Source of the DNA: Streptomyces canus
GTDB lineage: Bacteria > Actinomycetota > Actinomycetes > Streptomycetales > Streptomycetaceae
Direction: 5' to 3'
NCBI RefSeq assembly: GCF_041435015.1
Contig: NZ_CP107989.1
Location: 1 to 64,000 of the forward strand
Length of the DNA: 64,000 bases
Below the pieces are notes generated by a model. That model had not been told where the DNA came from. It saw nothing but the letters and a program-made list of their open reading frames with translations, and searched no databases. A program made the translations under genes and the position numbers. Numbering within the stretch: position 1 is the stretch's first letter; every line of letters starts with the position of its first letter. Below are positions 8,578 to 17,117 of this stretch, piece by piece.

Positions 8578-9786
8578 ATGACTGTTCTGATCATCGGCGC
8601 CTCGGTGGCGGGCGTGCGTACGGCGCAGGCTCTCCGGCAGGGGGGCTTCCAGGAGCGCATCACCCTCGTCGGCGAGGAGCGGCACCAGCCGTACGACAAG
8701 CCGGCCCTGTCCAAGGAGGTGCTGGCCCCCGACCGTGCGGGCGAGCCTCCCGTCCTGCTGACGAAACAGGAGGCCGACGAACGCGGCATCGAGCTGATGC
8801 TCGGCGTGAAGGCGGTCGGTCTCGACCTCACCGAGCGGCGCGTGGCGACCGACGGGGGCGAGCGGTTGCCGTTCGACCGGCTGGTCCTCGCCACGGGGGT
8901 CACCCCGCGCACACTGCCGGGTACCGGCGACCTCTCGGGCGTCCACACACTTCGGACGGCCGACGACGCGTGGGCGCTGCGAGCCGAACTCGACCGTTCG
9001 CCCAGGGTGGTGGTCATCGGGGCTGGCTTCATCGGCGCCGAGTTCGCTGCAGCGGCCCGGGCGCGCGGGCTGGACGTCTGTGTCGTGGAAGCGCAGCCGA
9101 TCCCCATGGCCCATCTGTTCGGTGAGCGGGTAGGTCGGATGCTGGCGGGCATTCACGCCATGAACGGCGTCGCGGTCGAGGCCGGCGTCGGATTCAGCAG
9201 CTTCACCGACGACGGACGGGGCCGGGTAACCGGTGTCGTCCTGGCCGACGGCCGCACCCTCCCTGCCGACCTGGTCGTCGTCGGCATCGGCGCACGTCCC
9301 GCCACGGACTGGCTGGAGTCCTCCGGGCTCGATCTCGCCAACGGGGTGGCCTGCGACAGCCGGCTGCGTGTCACGGGCGTGGGCGTGGGCGCGGTCTACG
9401 CCGCAGGTGACATCGCTCACCGGTATCACCCGATGTGCGGCAAGTCGCTGCGCATCGAGCACTGGACCAATGCCGGGGAGCACGGGGAGATCGTCGCGGC
9501 CGACATCCTCGGGCAGCAGGCGCCACGGGCCCAGGTGCCCTACGTCTGGTCCGACCAGTACGGTCGGCGCATCCAGATCGTCGGCAGGCCCGCTGAGGGC
9601 CGGCTGAGCGCGCTGCGAGGCGGCATCGAAGACAGCGGGATGACCGCCGTCTACGCCGATGAGGCGGGGCGGGCCGTCGGCGCCCTGGTCGTCGACGATC
9701 CGCGCACCTTCATGGCCTGCCGCAAGGCGGTCGCCTCCGGGGCGCAGGTCAGTGACCTCGGCCTGGGCCTGCTGGAAGCCGCGTGA
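8578..9786 (+). CDS. FAD-dependent ferredoxin reductase of a dioxygenase system
   Basis: 402 residues. FAD motif VLIIGASVAGVRTAQALR is at the N-terminus, the NAD(P)H motif VVVIGAGFIGAEFAAAARARG is central, and the second FAD motif is VYAAGDIAHRY. This is the BphA4/CamA-type layout that passes electrons from NADH to a Rieske ferredoxin. The partner ferredoxin is at 19691-20005 and the oxygenase at 14629 onward. The start was placed at ATG 8578, where the first Rossmann strand begins; no clear ribosome binding site is present. Confidence 0.9.
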   Translation: MTVLIIGASVAGVRTAQALRQGGFQERITLVGEERHQPYDKPALSKEVLAPDRAGEPPVLLTKQEADERGIELMLGVKAVGLDLTERRVATDGGERLPFDRLVLATGVTPRTLPGTGDLSGVHTLRTADDAWALRAELDRSPRVVVIGAGFIGAEFAAAARARGLDVCVVEAQPIPMAHLFGERVGRMLAGIHAMNGVAVEAGVGFSSFTDDGRGRVTGVVLADGRTLPADLVVVGIGARPATDWLESSGLDLANGVACDSRLRVTGVGVGAVYAAGDIAHRYHPMCGKSLRIEHWTNAGEHGEIVAADILGQQAPRAQVPYVWSDQYGRRIQIVGRPAEGRLSALRGGIEDSGMTAVYADEAGRAVGALVVDDPRTFMACRKAVASGAQVSDLGLGLLEAA

Positions 9787-9814
9787 GTAGTACGGCCCAC
9801 GAGGCCGCCGGGCT

Positions 9815-9831
9815 GTTCCAGCCGACGGAAC
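9815..9831. promoter_or_regulatory. Operator GTTCC-N7-GGAAC, site 5
   Basis: Exact palindrome with spacer AGCCGAC, 64 bases upstream of the CoA-transferase gene that opens the 9896-14515 unit. Confidence 0.7.
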
Positions 9832-9895
9832 CACCGCTGTCCGGTGGCCGCGGGCCGCGCGAAGGTGCAGGACACCGCTGACGGGAGGGTGAAAG

Positions 9896-12199
9896 ATGCT
9901 TCACGATGTCACCGTGGTCGAGGCCGGGAGCCGGGTCTCGACCATGTACTGCGGCAGGTTGCTAGCCGATGTCGGCGCCCGCGTGGTACGCCTTGAGCCG
10001 CGTGCCGGCGAACGGCCGACGGCGCAGGACGCCGGATACGAGGCCTACGTGAGTCATCTGCACCAGGGCAAGCGCGTGGTGCGGTGCGACTCCGATGAAC
10101 TCGCAGACGCCCGGACCGCCGTCGCCCGGCTGGTGCCGGAACTCGCGACCGGCCCGGCCGTCGTGATCTGCGACGACGACCTGCCGGGATTCCGGGCGCT
10201 GGCGGAAGCCCTGCGCAGGGAGAATCCGCGGCTGGTCGTGGTCACCGTTTCCGACTACGGGCTCGACGGCCCGTTCGCCAAGTTGCCGGCGACCGAGTTC
10301 ACACTCCAGGCCGAGGCCGGCCTCACCGTGCTCCACCCCAGAGGGGACCGTCCGCCGGTCGCCAGCGGCGTGGAGTTTGGCGAGCTCACGGCCGGAGCGT
10401 GCGCGGCCGTGGGTGCCGTGTCAGCGCTGTTGAGCACCGAGGCCGGGGCGGCCTCGGCGATCGACGTCGACGTCTCGCGTTTCGAGGCGCTGGTCGGACT
10501 GCTCCAGTTCCCCTGGCTGTTCTCCCAGCTCTCTCCCCACACGCGCTACCCGATCCCGCAGAACCCCGTTCCCGGTGTCGAACGCGCGAAGGACGGCTGG
10601 GTGTGCGTCGTCGCCGTCACGGACGCGCAGTGGAAGGCGTTCAAGGAGATGGCAAGGGTGCCCGAACTGGACGACTCCCGGTTCGACATGGTCTCGGACC
10701 GGCTGTACAACGGCACCGAGATCACCCCGTTGGTCCGGCGGTTCACCGAGCGCCACACGGTCGAGGAACTGACCGAGCTCGGTGTGCTCCACCGTGTGCC
10801 CGTGGTCCCGCTGACCTCGCCCGACACGGTCGCCGAGCTGGCGCCGTACGCCGAGCGGAACTCCTTCGTACGGCATCCGGAAGCCGGCTTCCTACAGCCT
10901 GCACCGCCGTTCCGGATCTCGCGCCCGAGCGTGCGGACTCCCGCTGCGGCCACTGCCGAGGCGGACCCCGCGCAGCCTCTGAAGGGCCTGCGCGTCGTGG
11001 AGTTCGGCACCTTCCAGGCGGGGCCCCTGGCCACGGCCCATCTCGCCTCCCTGGGCGCCGAGGTGATCAAGGTGGAGGCGGTGAACCGCCCCGACGCCAT
11101 GCGCTTCTCGGGCAATCCCATGACCGTGAACCGCTCGTGGGAGCGCGCGGGCCCCTTCCTCGGCCCCAACATCGGCAAGCGGGAGGTCACACTGGACCTC
11201 TCCGACGCCAAGGGCCTGGACCTGGCAAAGCGGTTGATCGCCACCGCGCACGTGGTGCTGGAGAACTACACGCCTCGCGTGCTTGACGACCGGGGACTGG
11301 ACTTCGACGGCATGCGCGAGGTCAACCCGGACCTCATCGTCGTCCGCATGCCCGCATGGGGGCTCACGGGCAGCTGGCATAACCGCCCGGGGTTCACCTA
11401 CACCGCCGAAGCGGCCGCAGGGGTCACCCAGATGACCGGGTACGAGGACGGCGAACCGGTTGTCACCGGCACGGTCACCGACCCGTTCTCCGCGCACCTG
11501 GCGTCGTTGGTACTGCTGACGGCGATCCGGCGGCGCCGCCGTACCGGCGAGGCCGTGTGCGCGGAGCTGGCGCTGGGCGATGTCGCCATACAGCTGACCG
11601 CCCGCCCGGTGATCGAAGCGTCGGCCACTGGAGAGCCGCGCACACGTGCCGGTAACAGATCCCCGCTCGCGATCCCGCAGGGGATGTACCCGTGCGCCGA
11701 CGACGACTGGATCGCGATCTCCGTCACGACCGACGCGCAGTGGACGGCCCTGTGCCGTGTCCTGGGCCGCGACGACTGGGCCGCCGACGCGGAGTTCGCG
11801 ACGGCCGAAGGACGCCGCGAACGGCGTGCGCAGCTCGACGACGGCCTTGCCCACGCGTGTGCCGGGGAGCCCGCCGAAAAGATCGTGGCGGCCCTTCGTT
11901 CCGCGGGGGTGCCCGCGGCCGTCATGGCCGTCGGTCTGGATCTCGCCGACCACCCTCAACTCGTTCATCGGCAGCGGCCGTTCCCGGTGCACCATGCGGT
12001 CGCCGGTACGGTGCGACACCTCGCACCGGCCATGCGCTTCTCCCACGCCCCCCGTCCGCCGGCCGTGGGCCCCGCCCCGCTGTTCGGCCAGGACAACGAG
12101 GCCGTGCTGACCGAACTCGGGTGCACCGAGGCGGAGATACGGGAGCTCGCCGACAAGCGTCTGGTGGGCGACAGCCCGTACGGAATCGCGTACAAATGA
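9896..12199 (+). CDS. Fused double-domain class III CoA-transferase (CaiB/BaiF)
   Basis: 767 residues made of two CaiB-type halves: one starting at LHDVTVVEAGSRVSTMYCGR, the second at LKGLRVVEFGTFQAGPLATA (near residue 361). Class III transferases move CoA between carboxylic acids through an aspartyl intermediate. In the second half a plausible catalytic Asp is in TGTVTDPFSAHLA; at the corresponding place in the first half I read SGVEFGELTAG, with Glu and no Asp. The halves may therefore be unequal, with one catalytic. GGGAGGG precedes the ATG. The stop overlaps the ligase start (ATGA), so both CoA-activating enzymes are co-translated. Substrate unknown. Confidence 0.85.
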   Translation: MLHDVTVVEAGSRVSTMYCGRLLADVGARVVRLEPRAGERPTAQDAGYEAYVSHLHQGKRVVRCDSDELADARTAVARLVPELATGPAVVICDDDLPGFRALAEALRRENPRLVVVTVSDYGLDGPFAKLPATEFTLQAEAGLTVLHPRGDRPPVASGVEFGELTAGACAAVGAVSALLSTEAGAASAIDVDVSRFEALVGLLQFPWLFSQLSPHTRYPIPQNPVPGVERAKDGWVCVVAVTDAQWKAFKEMARVPELDDSRFDMVSDRLYNGTEITPLVRRFTERHTVEELTELGVLHRVPVVPLTSPDTVAELAPYAERNSFVRHPEAGFLQPAPPFRISRPSVRTPAAATAEADPAQPLKGLRVVEFGTFQAGPLATAHLASLGAEVIKVEAVNRPDAMRFSGNPMTVNRSWERAGPFLGPNIGKREVTLDLSDAKGLDLAKRLIATAHVVLENYTPRVLDDRGLDFDGMREVNPDLIVVRMPAWGLTGSWHNRPGFTYTAEAAAGVTQMTGYEDGEPVVTGTVTDPFSAHLASLVLLTAIRRRRRTGEAVCAELALGDVAIQLTARPVIEASATGEPRTRAGNRSPLAIPQGMYPCADDDWIAISVTTDAQWTALCRVLGRDDWAADAEFATAEGRRERRAQLDDGLAHACAGEPAEKIVAALRSAGVPAAVMAVGLDLADHPQLVHRQRPFPVHHAVAGTVRHLAPAMRFSHAPRPPAVGPAPLFGQDNEAVLTELGCTEAEIRELADKRLVGDSPYGIAYK

Positions 12200-13725
12200 C
12201 GCACATTCCCGAAGATACGGCCGCACTTGCGGCGATCTGCCGCACGTGGGCGACACGCACACCCGAAGCTGCCTGTCTCACCTACGACGGTGTGACCCGG
12301 AACTGGCGCGAGGTGTACGAACGCAGTTGCCGTGTCGCACAGGGGCTCGCCGGTTCCGCGCCGGGTGCGAGGGAGCGGGTGCTCTACCTGGGCCGCAACA
12401 GGCCCGAGTTCTTCGAGGTCCTGTTCGGTGCGTCGATGGCGGGTTGGGTGAGCGTCGCCGCGAACTGGCGGCTCGCCCCGTCGGAGTTGCTCTGCGTGGT
12501 CAACAACGCGCGCCCCAGAGTGCTGTTCGTCTCGGAGGATCTCGTCGGCAAGCTCACCCCTGTCCGGGACGAGCTTACGACGGTGGAAACCGTCGTGGTC
12601 ATCGGGGACGAGACCGACGACTACGAGAAATGGCTTCTCTGCCGGGACCCGCAGGAGCCGCCTGCCGTGACCACGGACTCCGATCCCGCGTTCATGATGT
12701 ACACCTCCGGCACGACCGGAGTGCCCAAGGCCGCGCTGTTCGACGGCCGGGCCGTGCGCGCGACGTTCAGCGCCGCCGGCGTCATGGGCGTCACCCAAAA
12801 ATCCGTTCTGCTGGCGGCGCTTCCCCTCTTCCACGCCGCAGGGCTGAACACAGCGATCGCGGCACTGGCCGTCGGGGCCCACTGCGTGCTGTCCGCCGAT
12901 GCCAAACCCCGCTCGGTGCTGGAAGTCGTGGAACGCCACCGGGTGACCACGACCATGGTCGTGCCCGCGGTTCTGCAGGCCCTCCAGGACGAGGACGTCG
13001 ACCGCTACGACCTCTCCGCCCTCGACACCATCGCCTATGCCGGCTCTCCCATGGACCCCGACCTGCTGCGGACCTGCCTGCGCCGCTTCCGCTGCAAGTT
13101 CCTCCAGTTCTACGGCTCGACGGAGACCATCGGCATCACGGTGCTGCCTCCCGAGGACCACGATCTGGCCGACACCGACGGCAGACTGGGCTCGGCCGGG
13201 CTCCCACTTCCCGAAGTGACGGTACGGGTCGTCGATCCCCTGACGGAGAAGGACGTCGCCGAAGGCGTGGTGGGCGAGGTCTGGGCGAAGACACCGACGG
13301 CGATGTCCGCGTACTGGGAGGCCCCGGAGGAGACGGCACACGTTCTCGCCCCGGACGCATTCCTGCGCACCGGCGACGCCGGGTTCCTGCGCGGTGGCTA
13401 TCTCCATCTGTGCGACCGGCTCAAGGACGTCATCATCACGGGCGGCGAGAACGTGTACCCGACCGAGGTGGAGCACGTCCTCTCGACTCACCCGGGGATC
13501 GCCGAGGTCGCGGTGATCGGGGCCCCCTCCCGCCGGTGGGGCGAGACGGTGCGGGCCGTCGTCGTACGGGCGCCCGCACAGCCCTCGCTGACAGAGGGCG
13601 AGGTCATTTCGTACGCCAAGGAATACCTCGCGGGCTACAAGAGCCCGACCGTGGTGGATTTCGTGGCGCAGCTCCCGAGGAACGCCTCGGGAAAAGTACT
13701 CAAGAGCAAGTTGCGTGAGCCATAG
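12196..13725 (+). CDS. Acyl-CoA ligase (AMP-forming)
   Basis: 509-residue ANL-superfamily ligase that activates a carboxylic acid to its CoA thioester via an acyl-adenylate. Motifs are the phosphate loop MYTSGTTGVPKAAL, FYGSTE, the hinge region LRTGDAGFLRGG, GGENVYPTEVE, and the C-terminal lysine in LPRNASGKVLKSKL. Start ATG 12196 overlaps the upstream stop. It may be redundant with, or sequential to, the CoA-transferase: ligase for entry, transferase for recycling CoA. Aromatic or side-chain acid as substrate is inference from context. Confidence 0.92.
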   Translation: MTHIPEDTAALAAICRTWATRTPEAACLTYDGVTRNWREVYERSCRVAQGLAGSAPGARERVLYLGRNRPEFFEVLFGASMAGWVSVAANWRLAPSELLCVVNNARPRVLFVSEDLVGKLTPVRDELTTVETVVVIGDETDDYEKWLLCRDPQEPPAVTTDSDPAFMMYTSGTTGVPKAALFDGRAVRATFSAAGVMGVTQKSVLLAALPLFHAAGLNTAIAALAVGAHCVLSADAKPRSVLEVVERHRVTTTMVVPAVLQALQDEDVDRYDLSALDTIAYAGSPMDPDLLRTCLRRFRCKFLQFYGSTETIGITVLPPEDHDLADTDGRLGSAGLPLPEVTVRVVDPLTEKDVAEGVVGEVWAKTPTAMSAYWEAPEETAHVLAPDAFLRTGDAGFLRGGYLHLCDRLKDVIITGGENVYPTEVEHVLSTHPGIAEVAVIGAPSRRWGETVRAVVVRAPAQPSLTEGEVISYAKEYLAGYKSPTVVDFVAQLPRNASGKVLKSKLREP

Positions 13726-13753
13726 AACGTGGCCGCCATGGAGGTACATGCGC

Positions 13754-14515
13754 ATGGACATCGCATTTCCGCGGATCGAGCCGAGTGTTGCGGAGGACTC
13801 GTTCAGGCATGGATCAGGTAGGTCGCTGCCGGTGGCCCGGATCGAGCTCGGCGGTGTCCCGAGAGGCGCGGCGATCGTGCTCTGCGACGCCGGCGCCCTG
13901 GAACGGGACGCCGCCGGGTTCATGAACGGACTGGCCGAGCACGGATACGAGTCCGTCGCCGTCGACCTGTCGCCCACCGGTGGCGACCCGACCGGCACGA
14001 CCGACCGGGATCTGGTGAGCGACGTCGCCGTGCTGGTGGGGCGGTTGGGTGAACGCGGCTGGTCGCCGGCGCAGGTGGGCCTCGTCGGCTACGGCTTCGG
14101 GGGCCGGACGGCACTCTTGGCCACCGCCGAGTTCGCACTCGGCGCGGCGGTGAGCATCGCCCCGTCCGGAGTGGCGGACGCATGGTCCGACGCCCTGCCG
14201 CCGCTGATCCAAGTGGCCCGGCACGTCCGGACGCCGTGGCTCGGACTGTTCGGTCAGCAGGACCCCGGTGCCCCTGCGGACGCCCTGGCCAGGCTGGGCT
14301 CGTACCTGGGCGGCTCGCCGGCCCACACGGAAGTGGTCACCTATCCGGGCGTCGCCCGAGATTTCTATCGCGACGCCCGCGAGACCCTGGCGCACGTGGC
14401 CTCTTTCGACGCGTGGCAGCGAACCATCGAGTGGCTCGATCGGCGCGTGGTGCCGCGGCCCACGCCATTGGCCGCGGAATGGCAAAGACGTGTCGCAAGC
14501 GCGGCCCGCGCGTAA
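13754..14515 (+). CDS. Dienelactone-hydrolase-like protein with degenerate active site
   Basis: 253 residues with alpha/beta-hydrolase architecture of the dienelactone hydrolase type. The nucleophile elbow reads VGYGFGGRTAL, so the usual Cys (or Ser) is Gly114. The usual His-containing segment near the C-terminus reads YPGVARDFYRD with no His, while the acid position GQQDPGAP keeps an Asp. An ordinary hydrolase mechanism therefore looks impossible; a structural, binding or regulatory role is likelier. The start was set at ATG 13754 with GAGG nine bases upstream; GTG 13715 and ATG 13748 are alternatives. It follows the ligase closely and ends the operon. Confidence 0.75.
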   Translation: MDIAFPRIEPSVAEDSFRHGSGRSLPVARIELGGVPRGAAIVLCDAGALERDAAGFMNGLAEHGYESVAVDLSPTGGDPTGTTDRDLVSDVAVLVGRLGERGWSPAQVGLVGYGFGGRTALLATAEFALGAAVSIAPSGVADAWSDALPPLIQVARHVRTPWLGLFGQQDPGAPADALARLGSYLGGSPAHTEVVTYPGVARDFYRDARETLAHVASFDAWQRTIEWLDRRVVPRPTPLAAEWQRRVASAARA

Positions 14516-14546
14516 TTCCTTTCACTTCTGTGAATTCGACGCCCCG

Positions 14547-14563
14547 GTTCCAGCCGCCGGAAC
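14547..14563. promoter_or_regulatory. Operator GTTCC-N7-GGAAC, site 6
   Basis: Exact palindrome with spacer AGCCGCC, extended by one G/C pair (GGTTCC...GGAACC). It lies 65 bases before the Rieske oxygenase start and should control the six-gene oxygenase operon. Confidence 0.72.
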
Positions 14564-14628
14564 CGGGGGGAGCGCCACATGCAGCTCCACGGCACGGTGC
14601 CATTGGGACAGGAAAGGACGGACTACAG

Positions 14629-15948
14629 GTGTCTGAATACATCGAGGTCGACCAGGAAATCCCCCGCTTCAGGGTGAACCGGAAGGTCATGACGGATCCG
14701 GCTGTGTTCGCCGTGGAGCGCGAGCGCATCTTCGACCACAGCTGGCTCTACATCGGTCACGAGACCGAACTCGCCAAGCCCAACGACTACGTCACCCGAA
14801 CCGTGGCCGGGCGGCCGCTGATCCTGGCCCGGGACGCCAAGGGGAAGGTGAGGGTCTGGGTCAACTCCTGCCCCCACCGCGGTGCGATGCTGTGCCGTGA
14901 GCCGAAGGGCAACGCTCGCTTCATGACCTGCTTCTACCACGGCTGGAGCTTCAACAACTCGGGCGAGGTCGTCTCGATCCCCGACGACGCAGGCTACGGG
15001 GCCGGCTTCGAGCGACCGGGGCTGGCGGCTCCCGCGAAGGTCGGCTCCTACCGCGGTTTCGTCTTCGTCAGCTTCGATCCGGACATCGTCGATCTCCCCA
15101 CCTACCTGGCGGGCGCCAAGGAGTACCTGGACCTGGTGTCCGACCAGTCCGAGGTCGGCATGAGGGTCCTGCCGGGCACGCACGAGTACTCGGTGAAGGC
15201 CAACTGGAAGCTCCTGACGGAGAACAGTTACGACGGCTACCACCTCGTCTCCACCCATCAACGCTATCTGGAGATGATCACCGCCGCCCACGGCAAGGCC
15301 GACATCTCCTTCGCCTCGAACTCCATAGCCGTCAACCTGGGCGGTGGCCACGCCGTCATGGCCGGCACTCCCGCGAGCGGCGCCGCGCTGGGACGGCCGC
15401 TGTCCGAGGAGGCCAAACACGAGAAGGCCGAACACTTCGAGCGGCTCCGTCAGACGCACGGCGACGCGTGGGTGGATCGCATGGGCGGCACCCGCAACCT
15501 GGTGATCTTCCCCAACCTGGTAGTCATCGACCTGGTCATGGGCGTGCTGATCCGCAGGATCGAGCCCGTCACGCCCGACTACATGGAAGTCAGTGCCTGG
15601 CAGCTGGTGCCACCGGAGGAGGGCGAGGAACTGCACAGGCAGCGCCTGGACAACTTCCTCACCTTCTGGGGCCCGGGCGGACTCGCCTCGCCCGACGACG
15701 TGGAGGCGCTGGAGACGTGCCAGCGGTCCTACGCGGCCCAGCGGGAACTGCCCTGGTCCGACATCTCCCGTGGGATGCACACGCCTCACAAGGGGATGAA
15801 CGGCGAATACCAGATGCGCACGTGGTGGCGCCGCTGGCACGAGCTGGTCACGGGGGAGGCACTCCCCGAAGAACCGCAGGCCCCGCTTCCGGACTTCTTC
15901 GCCGGACAGCGGCAGCGGTCGGCCTCCGCGACCGCAGAGGCCAAATAG
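14629..15948 (+). CDS. Rieske aromatic-ring-hydroxylating dioxygenase, alpha subunit
   Basis: 439 residues; catalytic subunit that adds O2 to an aromatic ring to give a cis-dihydrodiol. Rieske cluster ligands are C81-x-H83 (CPHRG) and C101-x2-H104 (CFYHGW). The mononuclear iron site is in LTENSYDGYHLVSTH. The C-terminal catalytic domain is of normal length. The start is GTG 14629 with GGAAAGGA ten bases upstream. It heads an operon with two acyl-CoA dehydrogenases, the beta subunit, an SDR and a ferredoxin. The unusual placing of acyl-CoA dehydrogenases between alpha and beta subunits suggests the substrate may be a CoA ester or side-chain-modified acid, which is inference. Confidence 0.93.
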   Translation: MSEYIEVDQEIPRFRVNRKVMTDPAVFAVERERIFDHSWLYIGHETELAKPNDYVTRTVAGRPLILARDAKGKVRVWVNSCPHRGAMLCREPKGNARFMTCFYHGWSFNNSGEVVSIPDDAGYGAGFERPGLAAPAKVGSYRGFVFVSFDPDIVDLPTYLAGAKEYLDLVSDQSEVGMRVLPGTHEYSVKANWKLLTENSYDGYHLVSTHQRYLEMITAAHGKADISFASNSIAVNLGGGHAVMAGTPASGAALGRPLSEEAKHEKAEHFERLRQTHGDAWVDRMGGTRNLVIFPNLVVIDLVMGVLIRRIEPVTPDYMEVSAWQLVPPEEGEELHRQRLDNFLTFWGPGGLASPDDVEALETCQRSYAAQRELPWSDISRGMHTPHKGMNGEYQMRTWWRRWHELVTGEALPEEPQAPLPDFFAGQRQRSASATAEAK

Positions 15949-15977
15949 CCCCTCCAACCGAAAGCAGAGAGTCGATC

Positions 15978-17081
15978 ATGGATCTACAGCCCACTGAAGA
16001 GCATCTCGCCGTCGCCGAACTCACCCGCGCCATCGGACTCGACGTTCTGGCCCCCGCAGCGCGGAAGGCGGAGGAGGAACGAGCCGTACCGGACGACGTG
16101 TGGCGGACCCTGGTGGACACCGGTCTGACCATGCCGCTGTCGGAGGAACTCGGCGGCGGGGGGATTCCGGACACAGTGACGCAGATGATCGCCATCGAGA
16201 ACCTGGCGTACGGCGATCCCGGTCTCACGATGGCGGCCTTGTGGGGTGGCGCTCCCGCGCTGCTGCTGTCCCGTCACGGTTCGCCGGAGCAGACCGCCGG
16301 CCTTGCCCGCCTGAGCGAGGACCCCAAGGCCCGCAGCGCCGTCGCCCTCTACGAGGGATACGGGCGTGGCCCCGAGGACTTCACCACCACCATCAGCACC
16401 GCGCCCGACGGAACCGTGCGCGTCAAGGGCCGCAAGGTCGCCGTAGCGTTCGCCGAGACGGCCGACCCCCTGATCGTGGTGGGCCGCGACGCGGACACCG
16501 GGGCGCTGCGCGCCTCGCTCGTACCCGTCTCGGCCGCCGGAGTCAGCGTGCGGGGAACGACACCCGGCCTCGCGCTGGATGCCGCCGCCCTGGCCACCGT
16601 GTCGTTCGACGTGACCTTGGCGGCCGCCGCGGCGATCGACGGCGAAGAACTCGCCGGAACCGTGCACCGCCTGCGTCTGGCCCTGGCCGCGGCTCAGGTG
16701 GGCACCGCGACGCGCGCGGTGGAGTACGCGTCGGCCTACGCCACCGAGCGTGTCGCCTTTGGAAAGCCGATCGCCGGATTCCAGGGCGTCGCCTTCCCGC
16801 TGGCCGAAGCGCTGATGCGGATCTACGAAGTGCGCGCTGAGGTGTTCGAGGCGGCTGTCCTGGTCGACGCGGAGCGGTACACCGAGGGCGCACCCGCCGT
16901 TACCCGAGCCGTGAACTACGCCAGTGAGGTGGCCGCAGAGGCGACGCGGACCGCCGTACAGACACTCGGCGGCCATGGCTTCATCGACGAGCACCCGGTC
17001 GAGCAGTGGTACCGGAGCGCGGCAGCGCTCTCCGCCATCGACTTCGACCCGCTGCGGTCGGCCTTCACCCCCGCGCTCTGA
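15978..17081 (+). CDS. Acyl-CoA dehydrogenase-like protein lacking key motifs
   Basis: 367 residues with the three-domain acyl-CoA dehydrogenase fold; the N-terminal helical domain around MPLSEELGGGGIPDTVTQ and the C-terminal RVAFGKPIAGFQGVAFPLAE are clear. Where the FAD-binding TEPxxGSD signature belongs the sequence reads ALYEGYGRGPEDFTT, and the C-terminal EGTxxIQ catalytic-Glu segment is missing (it ends WYRSAAALSAIDFDPLRSAF). Such degenerate members often form heteromers with a complete partner, as in FadE28-FadE29-type enzymes. The complete partner here is probably the next gene, 36 bases downstream. Confidence 0.82.
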   Translation: MDLQPTEEHLAVAELTRAIGLDVLAPAARKAEEERAVPDDVWRTLVDTGLTMPLSEELGGGGIPDTVTQMIAIENLAYGDPGLTMAALWGGAPALLLSRHGSPEQTAGLARLSEDPKARSAVALYEGYGRGPEDFTTTISTAPDGTVRVKGRKVAVAFAETADPLIVVGRDADTGALRASLVPVSAAGVSVRGTTPGLALDAAALATVSFDVTLAAAAAIDGEELAGTVHRLRLALAAAQVGTATRAVEYASAYATERVAFGKPIAGFQGVAFPLAEALMRIYEVRAEVFEAAVLVDAERYTEGAPAVTRAVNYASEVAAEATRTAVQTLGGHGFIDEHPVEQWYRSAAALSAIDFDPLRSAFTPAL

Positions 17082-17117
17082 GCGCCCCACAGACCCGATC
17101 ACAGAGAACGAGGAGTC

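Noticed and set aside
8419..9834. Long minus-strand frame opposite the ferredoxin reductase
   Set aside because: No family similarity; amino-acid composition is that of a mirror frame.
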